NCBI GenBank assembly: GCA_030652575.1
Contig: JAUSQI010000050.1
Coordinates: 1 to 32,337, forward strand
Direction: 5' to 3'
Length of the DNA stretch: 32,337 bases
DNA from: Stagnimonas sp.
GTDB lineage: Bacteria > Pseudomonadota > Gammaproteobacteria > Nevskiales > Nevskiaceae
A model generated the notes under the pieces. That model saw nothing but the letters and a program-made list of their open reading frames with translations, was not told the origin of the DNA and made no database searches. Of the stretch, positions 1-8,700 are shown piece after piece. Positions within the stretch are counted from its first letter, which is position 1. Each line of letters opens with the position of its first letter. The translations under genes and the position numbers were made by a program.

Positions 1-1701
1 GCACTGCCGGCTGGCGATACCGCCCAGCTCTCCGCTCAGCTGCTGGTCCAGCCGCTGACGCCCGACAACGCCATCACGCTGGCGTTGATTCACAGCCCCG
101 CCGTGCGACAAACCTCTGCCCAGCTTGGATTGGCCGCAGCAGATGTCTACGACGCGGCCCGCATCGCCAATCCGGTGTTCAGCGCCAGCCGCCTCACCTC
201 CAATGATCCGGCGGCAGTTTCAGCACAGATCGGCATTGGCATCGCGTTGAGCTTCACCGATCTCATCCTGCTGCCCGCCCGCAGCCGCTATGCCAAAGCG
301 CAATTTGAAGCCGCGAAGTTGGAAGTGGGCAGCGCCACATTGGCGCTGGCCGCTGAGGTGCAATCCGGCTGGTATGAGCTGGCTGGTGCCGAGCAGGATG
401 CCTTCTTGAAGGCCCGGGTCGCCAAGGCCGCACAGGCCTCTGCCGATCTCGCCCAGCGCTACTTCGCGGCGGGGAATATCAACAAGCGGGAACTCGCGCT
501 GGAGCAAGCGGCCGCCGCACAGGCGCAGCTCTCCGCGCTGGCCGCACAAGCCGAGGTCGCGCGCACCCGCAGCGCCTTGAATCGTCTGATGGGGCTGCCG
601 GCGTCTCAGGATCAGTGGCAACTGGCCGGTGGATTGCCCGCACCGCTGGCGAATGAAGATGATCTCGATGCCTTGCAGAAGCTAGCCAGCGAAAGCCGCC
701 TCGATGTCGCCGCCGCCCGAAAAAATGCCGATGCCATCGCCAGCGCCTATGGGCTGGAGCGCCGCACCCGCCTGCTGGATAGCGTCGAGCTGGGCTATTC
801 CCGCGAGCGCGAGACCGATGGCAGTCGCCTGATCGGCCCTGATCTCTCCATTGCCATCCCTCTGTTCAACTGGGGCACGGGGCGGGTCACGCGCGCCAGG
901 GCGCAGCTCGACCTTGCCGAAGCCGACCTCGCCGCCAAGCAGTTGGACGCGAGCAATGAGGTGAAAGCAGCCCATGCCGCCGTGCGATCCGCCAAGGCGC
1001 TAATCGAACGCTATCGAGACGGACTGATCCCGCAGCGAGAGGCGGTGGTCGATCAGATGCAGTTGGAGGTCAACTTCATGCTGATCGGCGTCTTCGAGCT
1101 GCTGGCCGCCAAGCAGCAGCAATACGACGCCTACTCGGGCTATCTCGATGCCGTGCGCGATTACTGGCTGGCCCGCACGGAACTCACGCGGGCGGTCGGT
1201 CGCAAGCTGCCCAGCAGCGACCAGGCTGCCCCTGCCACGCTCGATGCGGAAGCCCTTGCCAAGCCCAAGGATGGCGGCATGAACCACGGCGCGATGGGCC
1301 ACGACATGTCGGGCATGTCCGGCGAAAGCATGGAGGGCATGGACCACTCTGGTCACGACATGTCGAAGATGCAGGACATGGATGACAAGGGTGAAGGCGA
1401 GCCTTCGGGCGGCGCAGCCGCGATGAAGGGAATGGACCACTCTGGTCACGACATGCCGAAGATGGAGGGTATGGACCACTCAGGCCACGACATGTCGAAG
1501 CCGCAAGGTATGGATCATTCGGGTCACGACATGTCTTCCATGCCGGGCATGGAAAAAACTGCGGCGCCTAAAGCGAGCAGTGCCCCTCGCGCAAAGCAGC
1601 AAACCGAAATGCCGGTGAAGCAAGGCGCTGCGAGTGAGGCACCCGCAGCGACACCTGCACCCAAGCCGAAAGATCCCGCTACCGACCATCAAGGCCACTG
1701 A
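1..1701 (+). CDS. TolC/CusC-type outer-membrane efflux protein, 5' end outside window
   Basis: This is the outer-membrane channel component of a tripartite RND metal efflux system. The frame is open from base 1, so the start lies upstream; residues 22-35 (LTPDNAITLALIHS) are the usual beginning of the mature TolC-family fold. Two long helical OEP repeats follow, rich in Ala, Gln and Glu, with motifs such as YFAAGNINKRELALEQ and LSIAIPLFNWGTGR typical of the family. After about residue 410 the homology ends and a tail of about 155 residues begins. It is rich in Met, His and Asp, with four GMDHSGHDM units, then an Ala/Pro/Lys-rich end finishing in HQGH. Such a tail is not part of the core TolC fold and is probably a periplasmic copper-binding extension. 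It is followed by other copper genes on the same strand. The family call is firm; copper as substrate is inferred from the tail and neighbours. Confidence 0.9.
   Translation, partial: ALPAGDTAQLSAQLLVQPLTPDNAITLALIHSPAVRQTSAQLGLAAADVYDAARIANPVFSASRLTSNDPAAVSAQIGIGIALSFTDLILLPARSRYAKAQFEAAKLEVGSATLALAAEVQSGWYELAGAEQDAFLKARVAKAAQASADLAQRYFAAGNINKRELALEQAAAAQAQLSALAAQAEVARTRSALNRLMGLPASQDQWQLAGGLPAPLANEDDLDALQKLASESRLDVAAARKNADAIASAYGLERRTRLLDSVELGYSRERETDGSRLIGPDLSIAIPLFNWGTGRVTRARAQLDLAEADLAAKQLDASNEVKAAHAAVRSAKALIERYRDGLIPQREAVVDQMQLEVNFMLIGVFELLAAKQQQYDAYSGYLDAVRDYWLARTELTRAVGRKLPSSDQAAPATLDAEALAKPKDGGMNHGAMGHDMSGMSGESMEGMDHSGHDMSKMQDMDDKGEGEPSGGAAAMKGMDHSGHDMPKMEGMDHSGHDMSKPQGMDHSGHDMSSMPGMEKTAAPKASSAPRAKQQTEMPVKQGAASEAPAATPAPKPKDPATDHQGH
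1336..1545 (+). repeat. In-frame repeats encoding the GMDHSGHDM copper-binding-like motif
   Basis: Four copies of a unit encoding GMDHSGHDM followed by SK, PK or SS start at 1336, 1429, 1468 and 1507. The last three are spaced exactly 39 bp (13 codons), so they form a short tandem array; the first lies 93 bp upstream. Third-codon positions differ between copies, which suggests the peptide is under selection rather than freshly duplicated. Metal binding is inferred from the His and Met pattern. Confidence 0.85.
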
Positions 1702-1766
1702 TCCATGACCACATTCACAGCACCGTCCCCGGCGCACCGCCCCCCTTCCAAAACTTGGAGTTACCC

Positions 1767-2075
1767 ATGAAAAACACCCTCACCACCACCCTTGCAGCTG
1801 CCCTCTTCACCTTTGCCCAGGGTGCATTTGCGCACGACCCAGCCGAGCACGCCAAAGAAGCTGCAGCTGCCAAGGCCGGCCCCAACTGCGAGGCCATGAA
1901 CAGCATGGATCACTCGAAGATGGACCCGAACGATGCGGTCATGAAAGCCATGATGGCCAAGTGCGCAGGCAGCCAGAAGTCCGCCGATCACAAGGACATG
2001 AAGGGCATGGATCACTCCAAGATGCCGATGCCCGCCACCGCCCCCAAGAAGCCTGACGCACACGGGGGCCACTAA
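1767..2075 (+). CDS. Small exported Met/His-rich protein, probable periplasmic copper binder
   Basis: A 102-residue protein with a clear Sec signal peptide: MKNT, a hydrophobic Ala/Leu/Phe core, and probable cleavage after GAFA near residue 20. The mature part is Ala/Lys-rich and carries two MDHSKM motifs (about residues 47-52 and 83-88), several further Met residues, a single Cys in each half and a C-terminal HGGH. The ATG at 1767 is chosen over an in-frame TTG at 1755 because TTGGAG at 1755-1760 makes a good ribosome binding site six bases upstream and the signal peptide begins there. The stop overlaps the next ATG (TAATG at 2073-2077), so it is translationally coupled to the multicopper oxidase. 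No named family was recognised. Copper binding is inferred from composition and context. Confidence 0.8.
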   Translation: MKNTLTTTLAAALFTFAQGAFAHDPAEHAKEAAAAKAGPNCEAMNSMDHSKMDPNDAVMKAMMAKCAGSQKSADHKDMKGMDHSKMPMPATAPKKPDAHGGH

Positions 2076-3577
2076 TGGAACGCAAGCCTGACCAACCGCA
2101 AACCCCAGAGGCGGCTGAAACGCTGTTCACACGGCGGCATCTGCTACAACTCGCCGGAACCGCAGGGCTCTTGGCCGGTGTCTCGCGCCCTGTGCTGGCG
2201 CAGCACCAAGGCCACGACATGTCGTCGATGCCTGGCATGAACATGCCGGGAATGAAGGAGGAAGCCGCCAAGCCCGCTCCCGGCGTCGAACCGCCCGCCA
2301 GCAACAAGCGCCATAAACAAGGCTACCTGCCAGTGCGCACCCTCAATGGCTGGACGCTGCCCTACACCATGAAGGGCGGCGTCAAGGAGTTTCATCTGGT
2401 GGCCGAAGAGATCGAGCACGAGTTCGCACCCGGCTCGCGCGGCAAGTGCTGGGGCTACAACGGCACCACGCCGGGGCCTACGATCGAAGCCGTCGAGGGG
2501 GATCGCGTGCGCATCCTCGTCACCAATCGCCTGGGCGAGCCCACCAGCGTGCATTGGCACGGCATCGACCTGCCTAATGGCTACGACGGCGTGGGCGGTC
2601 TGAACCAGCCCACCATCGGGCCGGGTGAGACGTACGTCTATGAGTACACGCTCAAGCAGCACGGCACCCACATGTATCACCCGCACGCCGACGAGATGAC
2701 GCAGATGGCGTTCGGCATGATGGGCCTGTTCATCATTCACCCGAAGGCGGGTGAAGAGGTGAAGATCGACCGCGACTACTGCTTCCTGCTGCACAACTGG
2801 GCGATGCACCCCGGCACCTATCGGCCGGATCCCAGCATCATGCAGGACTTCGATCTCTGGACCTTCAACAGCAAGACCTTTCCGGCCATCGAGCATCTGG
2901 TGATGGCAACCGGCGAGCGTTGCCGCATCCGCATCGGCAACCTCTCGATGTGGAACCACCCGATCCACCTGCACAGCAATCCCTTCTGGGTGACGGGCAG
3001 CGACGGCGGCCGTTGGCCGCGTAACCAGTGGCGGCGCGAAGTCACCGAGATCGTCGGCGTCGGGCAAATGCGCGACATCGAGTTTGTCGCTACCGAGCCG
3101 GGCGACTGGGCGTTTCACTGCCACATGGCGCACCACACGATGGGGCCGATGGGGCATGGCATTCCCAATCCCACCGGCGTTGATCAATCGGGTGTGGAAG
3201 CCGAGATTCGCCAGATGCTGCCGGGCTTCGCGGCGATGGGGAAACACGGGATGAGCGAGCACGGTGGCCATGTGGCGATGGGACTCGCCGGGCCGGACAA
3301 CACGCTGCCGATGATGACGGGCGAAGGGCTTTACGGGCCTATCGAGATGGGCGGCATGTTCACGATCGTGAAGGTGCGCGACAACCAGAAGCCGGGCGAC
3401 TTCACCAACCCTGGCTGGTATCGCCACCCGAAGGACAAGATCGCTAGGAAGGTCAGCAGCGATCCGGCGTTTGGCACACCGTACCGCCGACAGCCCTACG
3501 GCCCCTCGTCTTCACCAGCGGCGACGTTGGTGGTGCCGCCGATGGAAGGGATGGATCACTCGAAGCACGGCAAGTAA
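2075..3577 (+). CDS. Tat-exported multicopper oxidase (CopA/CueO-like)
   Basis: A 500-residue multicopper oxidase, probably oxidising periplasmic Cu(I) or another small substrate with O2. A twin-arginine signal is visible (TRRHLLQLAGTAG from about residue 19, ending RPVLAQ near 43). All four copper-ligand motifs are present in order: HWHG (about 160), HMYHPHAD (about 199), HPIHLH (about 295) and HCHMAHHTMG (about 348), which contains the type-1 Cys and His. A Met-rich segment precedes the first cupredoxin domain (MSSMPGMNMPGM), and the C-terminus ends MEGMDHSKHGK, repeating the peptide seen in the neighbouring genes. It starts inside the previous stop codon and is followed after 21 bp by the cytochrome gene. 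It is shorter than PcoA/CopA proteins of about 600 residues. Cuprous oxidase activity is inferred from context. Confidence 0.93.
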   Translation: MERKPDQPQTPEAAETLFTRRHLLQLAGTAGLLAGVSRPVLAQHQGHDMSSMPGMNMPGMKEEAAKPAPGVEPPASNKRHKQGYLPVRTLNGWTLPYTMKGGVKEFHLVAEEIEHEFAPGSRGKCWGYNGTTPGPTIEAVEGDRVRILVTNRLGEPTSVHWHGIDLPNGYDGVGGLNQPTIGPGETYVYEYTLKQHGTHMYHPHADEMTQMAFGMMGLFIIHPKAGEEVKIDRDYCFLLHNWAMHPGTYRPDPSIMQDFDLWTFNSKTFPAIEHLVMATGERCRIRIGNLSMWNHPIHLHSNPFWVTGSDGGRWPRNQWRREVTEIVGVGQMRDIEFVATEPGDWAFHCHMAHHTMGPMGHGIPNPTGVDQSGVEAEIRQMLPGFAAMGKHGMSEHGGHVAMGLAGPDNTLPMMTGEGLYGPIEMGGMFTIVKVRDNQKPGDFTNPGWYRHPKDKIARKVSSDPAFGTPYRRQPYGPSSSPAATLVVPPMEGMDHSKHGK

Positions 3578-3598
3578 CGCCGTGCGAAGGAGCCTTGC

Positions 3599-4654
3599 AT
3601 GAAACCGCTCAAAACAACCCTCATCGCCACTACCGTCGCCGCCGTTGCGGGACTCGGCTTCCTCTACTCCGGCGTTTACAACATCGGTGCCGACGATCAG
3701 CACATCAAGCCCGTGTATTGGGCGCTTGAAACGCTGCGCGAGCGATCCATTGCCGCGCGAGCCGGCGACATCGAAGTGCCGCCGCTCGACGACCCGCAGA
3801 TGCTGCTCACGGGTGGCGCGGACTACAACGACATGTGCGCGGGCTGCCATCTGAAGCCCGGCAAGAAGTCGTCCGAGATGAGCGCGGGGCTCTATCCCCA
3901 GCCGCCCAATCTTTCGCTAGGCATCGAAGGCCACGCCGGGCACGAGGGTGGACATGGCGATGTGAATACCAGCGCCGCACGGCAGTTCTGGATCATCAAA
4001 CACGGCATCAAGGCCAGCGGCATGGCGGCGTTCGGGCCGACGCACGATGACGCGCGGATTTGGGCGATGGTGGCGTTCCTGCAAAAGCTGCCGACGCTCG
4101 ACCCCGATCAGTATCAAATTCTCACAGCGCGAGCCGAAGGCGAGATGCAAGGCATGGATCACGAAGGCGATGCGCCCGAAGCCACCGCCCGTGAAGCGAG
4201 CGCGGGACATTCAAACAGCGATGCGCATCACGGCATGACGATGGATCAGCCTGCCACCACCGCAGCGACATCGACACCAGAGGCAGCGATGGCGGCGTTC
4301 CAGGCCGCGATGAAGTCCGGCGATGCGGCCTTGGTGAAACGCTGGCTGGCTCCCGAAGTGCTGATCTACGAAGGCGGTGCCGCAGAGCGCTCGCGTGACG
4401 AGTATGCCGCCCACCATCTCGGTGCCGACATGGCCTTTCTGAAAAAGTCGCGCGTCGAAATCCTCAAGCAATCGAGCGGCGGTAGCGACGATGCAGCCTG
4501 GGTCACGACCGAATCCCGCATCCGTGGCGAGTCATCGAAAGGCAAGTCGATTGACCTCGCCAGCACCGAGACGGCGCTGCTGAAGAGGACCGCCGAAGGG
4601 TGGCGCATCGTGCATCTGCACTGGTCGTCGCAAGACTTCAAACCAAAACTCTGA
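3599..4654 (+). CDS. Membrane-anchored cytochrome c fused to an NTF2-like (DUF4440/SnoaL) domain
   Basis: A 351-residue two-domain protein. An N-terminal hydrophobic segment (about residues 7-25) is an uncleaved anchor or signal. The cytochrome c domain has the haem motif CAGCH at residues 80-84 and a plausible distal ligand Met142 in GIKASGMAAFG. A linker of about residues 180-225 is rich in Met, His and Asp (MQGMDHEGD, DAHHGMTMDQ). From about residue 230 to the end comes a domain resembling DUF4440/SnoaL proteins: PEAAMAAFQAAMKSGDA at its start and LLKRTAEGWRIVHLHWSS at its end. AAGGAG at 3587-3592 is a good ribosome binding site. The cytochrome could accept or donate electrons for the oxidase encoded just upstream. 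The function of the C-terminal domain is unknown. Confidence 0.85.
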   Translation: MKPLKTTLIATTVAAVAGLGFLYSGVYNIGADDQHIKPVYWALETLRERSIAARAGDIEVPPLDDPQMLLTGGADYNDMCAGCHLKPGKKSSEMSAGLYPQPPNLSLGIEGHAGHEGGHGDVNTSAARQFWIIKHGIKASGMAAFGPTHDDARIWAMVAFLQKLPTLDPDQYQILTARAEGEMQGMDHEGDAPEATAREASAGHSNSDAHHGMTMDQPATTAATSTPEAAMAAFQAAMKSGDAALVKRWLAPEVLIYEGGAAERSRDEYAAHHLGADMAFLKKSRVEILKQSSGGSDDAAWVTTESRIRGESSKGKSIDLASTETALLKRTAEGWRIVHLHWSSQDFKPKL

Positions 4655-4667
4655 GACGAAGACCACC

Positions 4668-5123
4668 ATGAACGAACTTTCTCCGGCGGTCATTCAGCGC
4701 GTCAGCGCCACTGGCCTGGCTTCCAAACTAAGCATTGGTCTTCGTGGTGGCTGGGCAACACTGATTCTCGATGTGCGTCCACGCGCTGCTTTCGACACTC
4801 ATCCTTGGACGCTGCCAGATGCCATACCCATCTCGCTCTCGGACAAGCCAGTTCAGCTGCCTGACGTGGATCGCGAGATGCCGCTACTTGTGTATTGCCA
4901 AAGCAATGGCCAAATCACATCCACGGAAGTAGCGGGATGCTTGCAGGCCCTGGGCTACCGCCACGTCTGGATTCTTGAGGGCGGACTGGAGGCATGGAGC
5001 GAGGCGCGTCAGCGCGTCGTCGGAGTTCAATGGGACCTCCGTAGCCGCATCGCGCATTGGATCAGTGCGCCATCGAATGGAACTACGCCTGAGCTTGTCG
5101 CAAGGCAAGGAGCCTCAGCATGA
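4668..5123 (+). CDS. Rhodanese-like domain protein
   Basis: A 151-residue single-domain rhodanese with no signal peptide, so probably cytosolic. Visible features are LILDVRPRAAFDTHPW (the CDC25-like beginning), the active-site loop with Cys77 in VYCQSNGQ, and LGYRHVWILEGGLEAWSEA, the usual closing helix. The loop CQSNGQ differs from the common CxxGxR pattern in lacking the final Arg. The family transfers sulfane sulfur or binds thiophilic metals, and the real substrate is unknown. It begins 13 bp after the cytochrome gene and its stop overlaps the DUF411 start (ATGA at 5120-5123), indicating one transcript. The last 40 residues are not part of the domain. Confidence 0.85.
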   Translation: MNELSPAVIQRVSATGLASKLSIGLRGGWATLILDVRPRAAFDTHPWTLPDAIPISLSDKPVQLPDVDREMPLLVYCQSNGQITSTEVAGCLQALGYRHVWILEGGLEAWSEARQRVVGVQWDLRSRIAHWISAPSNGTTPELVARQGASA

Positions 5124-5653
5124 GTGCTGGTCAACAGGCAAAACTCCGTTGGTGGCTCGGACTCAGTGTCAGTGCTCTGGCCGTCGGGGCCACGCTGCTC
5201 GCAATCCAGCTGCGTCCTCAACCGGCTACGGATGTGGCAGCCGCAGTCATCGCGCCCGACACCATCGTCGTCTACAAGCACCCCACCTGCGGCTGCTGTG
5301 AAAAATGGATCACCCACCTTCAGCAGGCCGGGTTCAAAGTCGAGGCGAGCGATGAGGCGCAGATGAGCCTGGTCAAGACAAGGCTCGGCGTTCCAGCAGA
5401 CATGGCCTCCTGCCACACCGCCGAGGTCAACGGCTATGTGATCGAAGGCCATGTGCCCGCCGAAGACATTCGCAAGCTGCTCGCGACCCGGCCCAAAGCC
5501 AAGGGTCTCGCGGTGCCAGGCATGCCCATCGGCTCACCCGGCATGGAGGTGGGCGAGCAACGCGACGCCTATGACGTGTGGCTGATGACCGACGAAAACA
5601 CACCATCGGTGTTCGCCAGCCACGGCGCTGGCGCCAAGTCATCCCCCCCATAG
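5120..5653 (+). CDS. DUF411 family metal-associated protein with N-terminal anchor
   Basis: A 177-residue protein. Residues about 8-30 form a hydrophobic helix (WWLGLSVSALAVGATLLAI), acting as signal or anchor, so the rest is periplasmic. The DUF411 domain shows its hallmark Cys cluster KHPTCGCCEKW (about residues 52-62), the third conserved Cys in ASCHTAEVNGYVIEGHVP, and GLAVPGMPIGSPGME near the end. Members of the family occur in copper and silver resistance loci and are described as metal-binding proteins; the exact role is not settled. The ATG overlaps the rhodanese stop. It is the last copper gene before the NRPS-PKS gene, which starts 54 bp later on the same strand. A second, degenerate homolog lies at 28628-29140. 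Confidence 0.9.
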   Translation: MSAGQQAKLRWWLGLSVSALAVGATLLAIQLRPQPATDVAAAVIAPDTIVVYKHPTCGCCEKWITHLQQAGFKVEASDEAQMSLVKTRLGVPADMASCHTAEVNGYVIEGHVPAEDIRKLLATRPKAKGLAVPGMPIGSPGMEVGEQRDAYDVWLMTDENTPSVFASHGAGAKSSPP

Positions 5654-5707
5654 CAGCGCACTCATCACCGAGCGTGCGAGTCATTCCCCCAATCTCAATA
5701 TCAAGTC

Positions 5708-8700
5708 ATGACCAACGACATGTCGCAGCCCGAACCTACTGCGCCAGCAGCGGCCCCTGGCATCAACCCGCCCGCCACGCCGTTCCCCCACTACACAGTG
5801 CCGCAACTGTTTGAGCAGCAGGCTGCGCGCACGCCGGATGCCGTCGCCGTGCAGCACGGCGAGGCGCAGTTGAGTTATGCCGCACTCGATGCCCGCGCCA
5901 ATCAGCTTGCGCATCGCCTCATAGCCCTGGGTGTGACGCGCAACACCCCGGTGGCGATGCTGCTGGAGCGCGGCCTGGACATGGTGGTGACGCTGCTCGG
6001 CATCCAGAAAGCAGGCGGCTACTACGTGCCGCTCGACCCTGAATATCCGCTGGATCGCATTGCATTCTTGCTGGCTGATTGCGCGGCCAAAGTGCTGGTC
6101 ACGTCCGCCGACACCGCCGCACATGTTGAGGCGCAGGCGCTGCCCACCGTCAATTTCAGCCTTGATCGCGCGGCACTGGATGCCCTGCCGAGCACCAGTC
6201 CAGACGTCGCCTTAACTCATGAAGACTTCATCTACGCCATCTATACGAGCGGCTCCACCGGCCAGCCGAAAGGCACCCTGCTGTTCCAGCGCGGCGCGGT
6301 GAATCTGTATCACTGGTATGGGCAGACTTTTGGCATGGGCGCGCACACGCGCTTCATCGTGCTGTCGTCGATCGGCCACGACATCACCCAGAAAGGCATC
6401 TTCGGCCCGCTGCTGCACGGCGGCTGTGTGGTGCTGCTGGCGTCCACGCGCTACGACGCGGGTTTGATCGTCGAGACCATCGCCCGGCAACAGATCACCA
6501 GCATCAGCCTGGTGCCGACTGCACTGTATGGCCTGATCGACGACGCCGATGAAGCCACCTATCGCAAGCTCACCAGCCTCACTCATGTATTCCCCGGTGG
6601 CGAGGGGCTGGAGCCAAAGCGCCTGCGTGCCTGGCAGCGCCAGGCGCACTGCCGCTGCCAGGTCATCAACACCTACGGCCCCACCGAAACCACAGACCTC
6701 ACCACCTGGCATCCGGTCCGCGATGCAGAACTCGACGGCGAGGGCATCCTGCCGATTGGCCGCGCCATCGCCAATACCCGTCTGTATGTGCTGGATGAGC
6801 ACTTGCAAGCCGTGCCGACGGGACAGGTCGGCGAGCTGTGCATCAGCGGCGCGCTCATGGGCGGCGGCTATTCCGGGCAGGCGGCGCTGACGGCACAAAA
6901 GTTCGTCGAAAATCCGTATGAGCCGGGCGTCGTCATGTATCGCAGCGGCGACCTGGTGACGGCGGGTGATGACGGTGTGCTGCGTTATCTCAGCCGCGTG
7001 GATCACCAGATCAAGCTGCGCGGTTATCGCATCGAGTTGCCTGAAATCGAGCAGGCACTCAGCAGCCATCCAGCAGTGGTGCAGGCGGTGGTGGTCGTCC
7101 GCCAACACCCGGATGGCGAGTCCTATCTGGCGGCCTATCTGCGTCTGAGCGCCGTCGGTGTCGCACCGGTGGCTGATCTTCGCGCACACCTTCTTCAACG
7201 CCTGCCCGACTACATGCTGCCCAGCACCTGGACCGTGCTGGAACACTTCCCCCTCAACGCCGCCAACAAGGTGGATCGCCATGCGCTGCCTGCGCCGGCG
7301 TTCACGCGCCCCACGCTGTCGGTGGCCGAGGTGGCACCGCAAAACGCCTTGCAGCAGCAGCTGGCCCACTGGGTGCAAGAGGCGCTGAGACTCGACAGCG
7401 TCGGCATCCATGACCCATTTTTTGAACTCGGCGGCAGCTCGCTGCAAGCGATTCAGCTCATCGCCAAACTCAGTCGGCAGATTGGCCAGCGGGTGCCGAT
7501 GGTGGCGTTTTTTGCGGCGCCCACCGTGGCGGGCTTGGCGAGTTATCTGCAAACCCACCAGGCCGCCGCCGTTGAGCGTTGGACAGGCTTGATCCCCACA
7601 CCAAACTCGGCAGCCCAGGCCTCGCCGCAGCCTGCACCTCCGCGCACAAGTGGGCGTGATGACATTGCCATCGTGGGCATGGCCTGCCGCTACCCCGGCG
7701 CGGATGATCTGCCTGCCTTCTGGCAACTCCTGCGCACTGGCGGCGATGGCCTGACGACCGCCAACGATGAGCAATTGCTTGCCGCCGGGCTGAGCGATGC
7801 CGCAATGGGCAACCCGCTGCTGGTGCGTCGGCACGGCACGGCCGCTGGGGTCGATTGTTTCGATCACCAGTTCTTCGGCTATTCCCCGCGCGAAGCCCAG
7901 TTGATGGACCCTCAACAGCGCCTGCTGCTGGAAACCGCCACAGCGGCCATCGAACACGCTGGCCTAGCTCGCCACACCGGGCCGCAGCCGATGGGCGTCT
8001 TCATGGCGGTCGCGCGCAATGCCTACTACGCACTCAATGTCGCCTCGCATTCCGCACTGCGCAGCAACACGCTGGATTTTCAAACCATCCTCGGCAGCGA
8101 CAAGGACTACGCCGCCACCCGCATCGCCTTCAAACTAAATCTGTCAGGCCCAGCTGTGAGCACGCAGGCCGCGTGCGCCTCCAGCGGAGTGGGCCTGCAT
8201 ATGGCCTGCTTGTCGCTGCGCGAGAACGACTGCGATGCCGCCGTGATAGGTGGTGCCGCCGTGCAACTGCCGCTCGGTGCAGGCTACGCACACCTACCCG
8301 GCGGCCCCTTGGCGCCTGATGGCGTGATCCGCCCCTTTGACGCTGATGCCGCCGGCATGGTGCTCACCAGCGGTGCAGGCTGTGTGGTGCTAAAGCGGCT
8401 GGCCGATGCCCAGGCCGATGGCGACACCATCTATGCCGTCATCCGCGCCACCGCCGTGAACAACGATGCGGCGCAAGGCAAGGCGGCGTTTACCGCGCCG
8501 AGTGTGGATGGGCAGGCGGCGGTCATCGCCAGCGCGCTAGCGAAATGTGATGTCCACCCCGACAGCATTGGCTACATCGAAGCACACGGCACCGGTACGG
8601 CTCTGGGCGACCCCATCGAGGTGGCGGCTTTGACGCAGGCTTGGCGGCAGCACACCCAGCAAAATCAGCACTGCGCGCTGGGCAGCGTTAAAGCCAACAT

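Noticed and set aside
1336-1545. CRISPR-like array
   Set aside because: The repeats are in-frame, coding and regularly translated as a Met/His peptide; there are no spacers.
2144-3427. Open frame of 427 codons on the minus strand opposite the multicopper oxidase
   Set aside because: All four copper motifs are on the plus strand; the minus frame has no recognisable domain.
6212-7957. Long open frame of 581 codons on the minus strand inside the NRPS-PKS gene
   Set aside because: It is a frame shadow of GC-rich coding DNA: no family motif, and the plus strand carries continuous catalytic motifs through the same bases.
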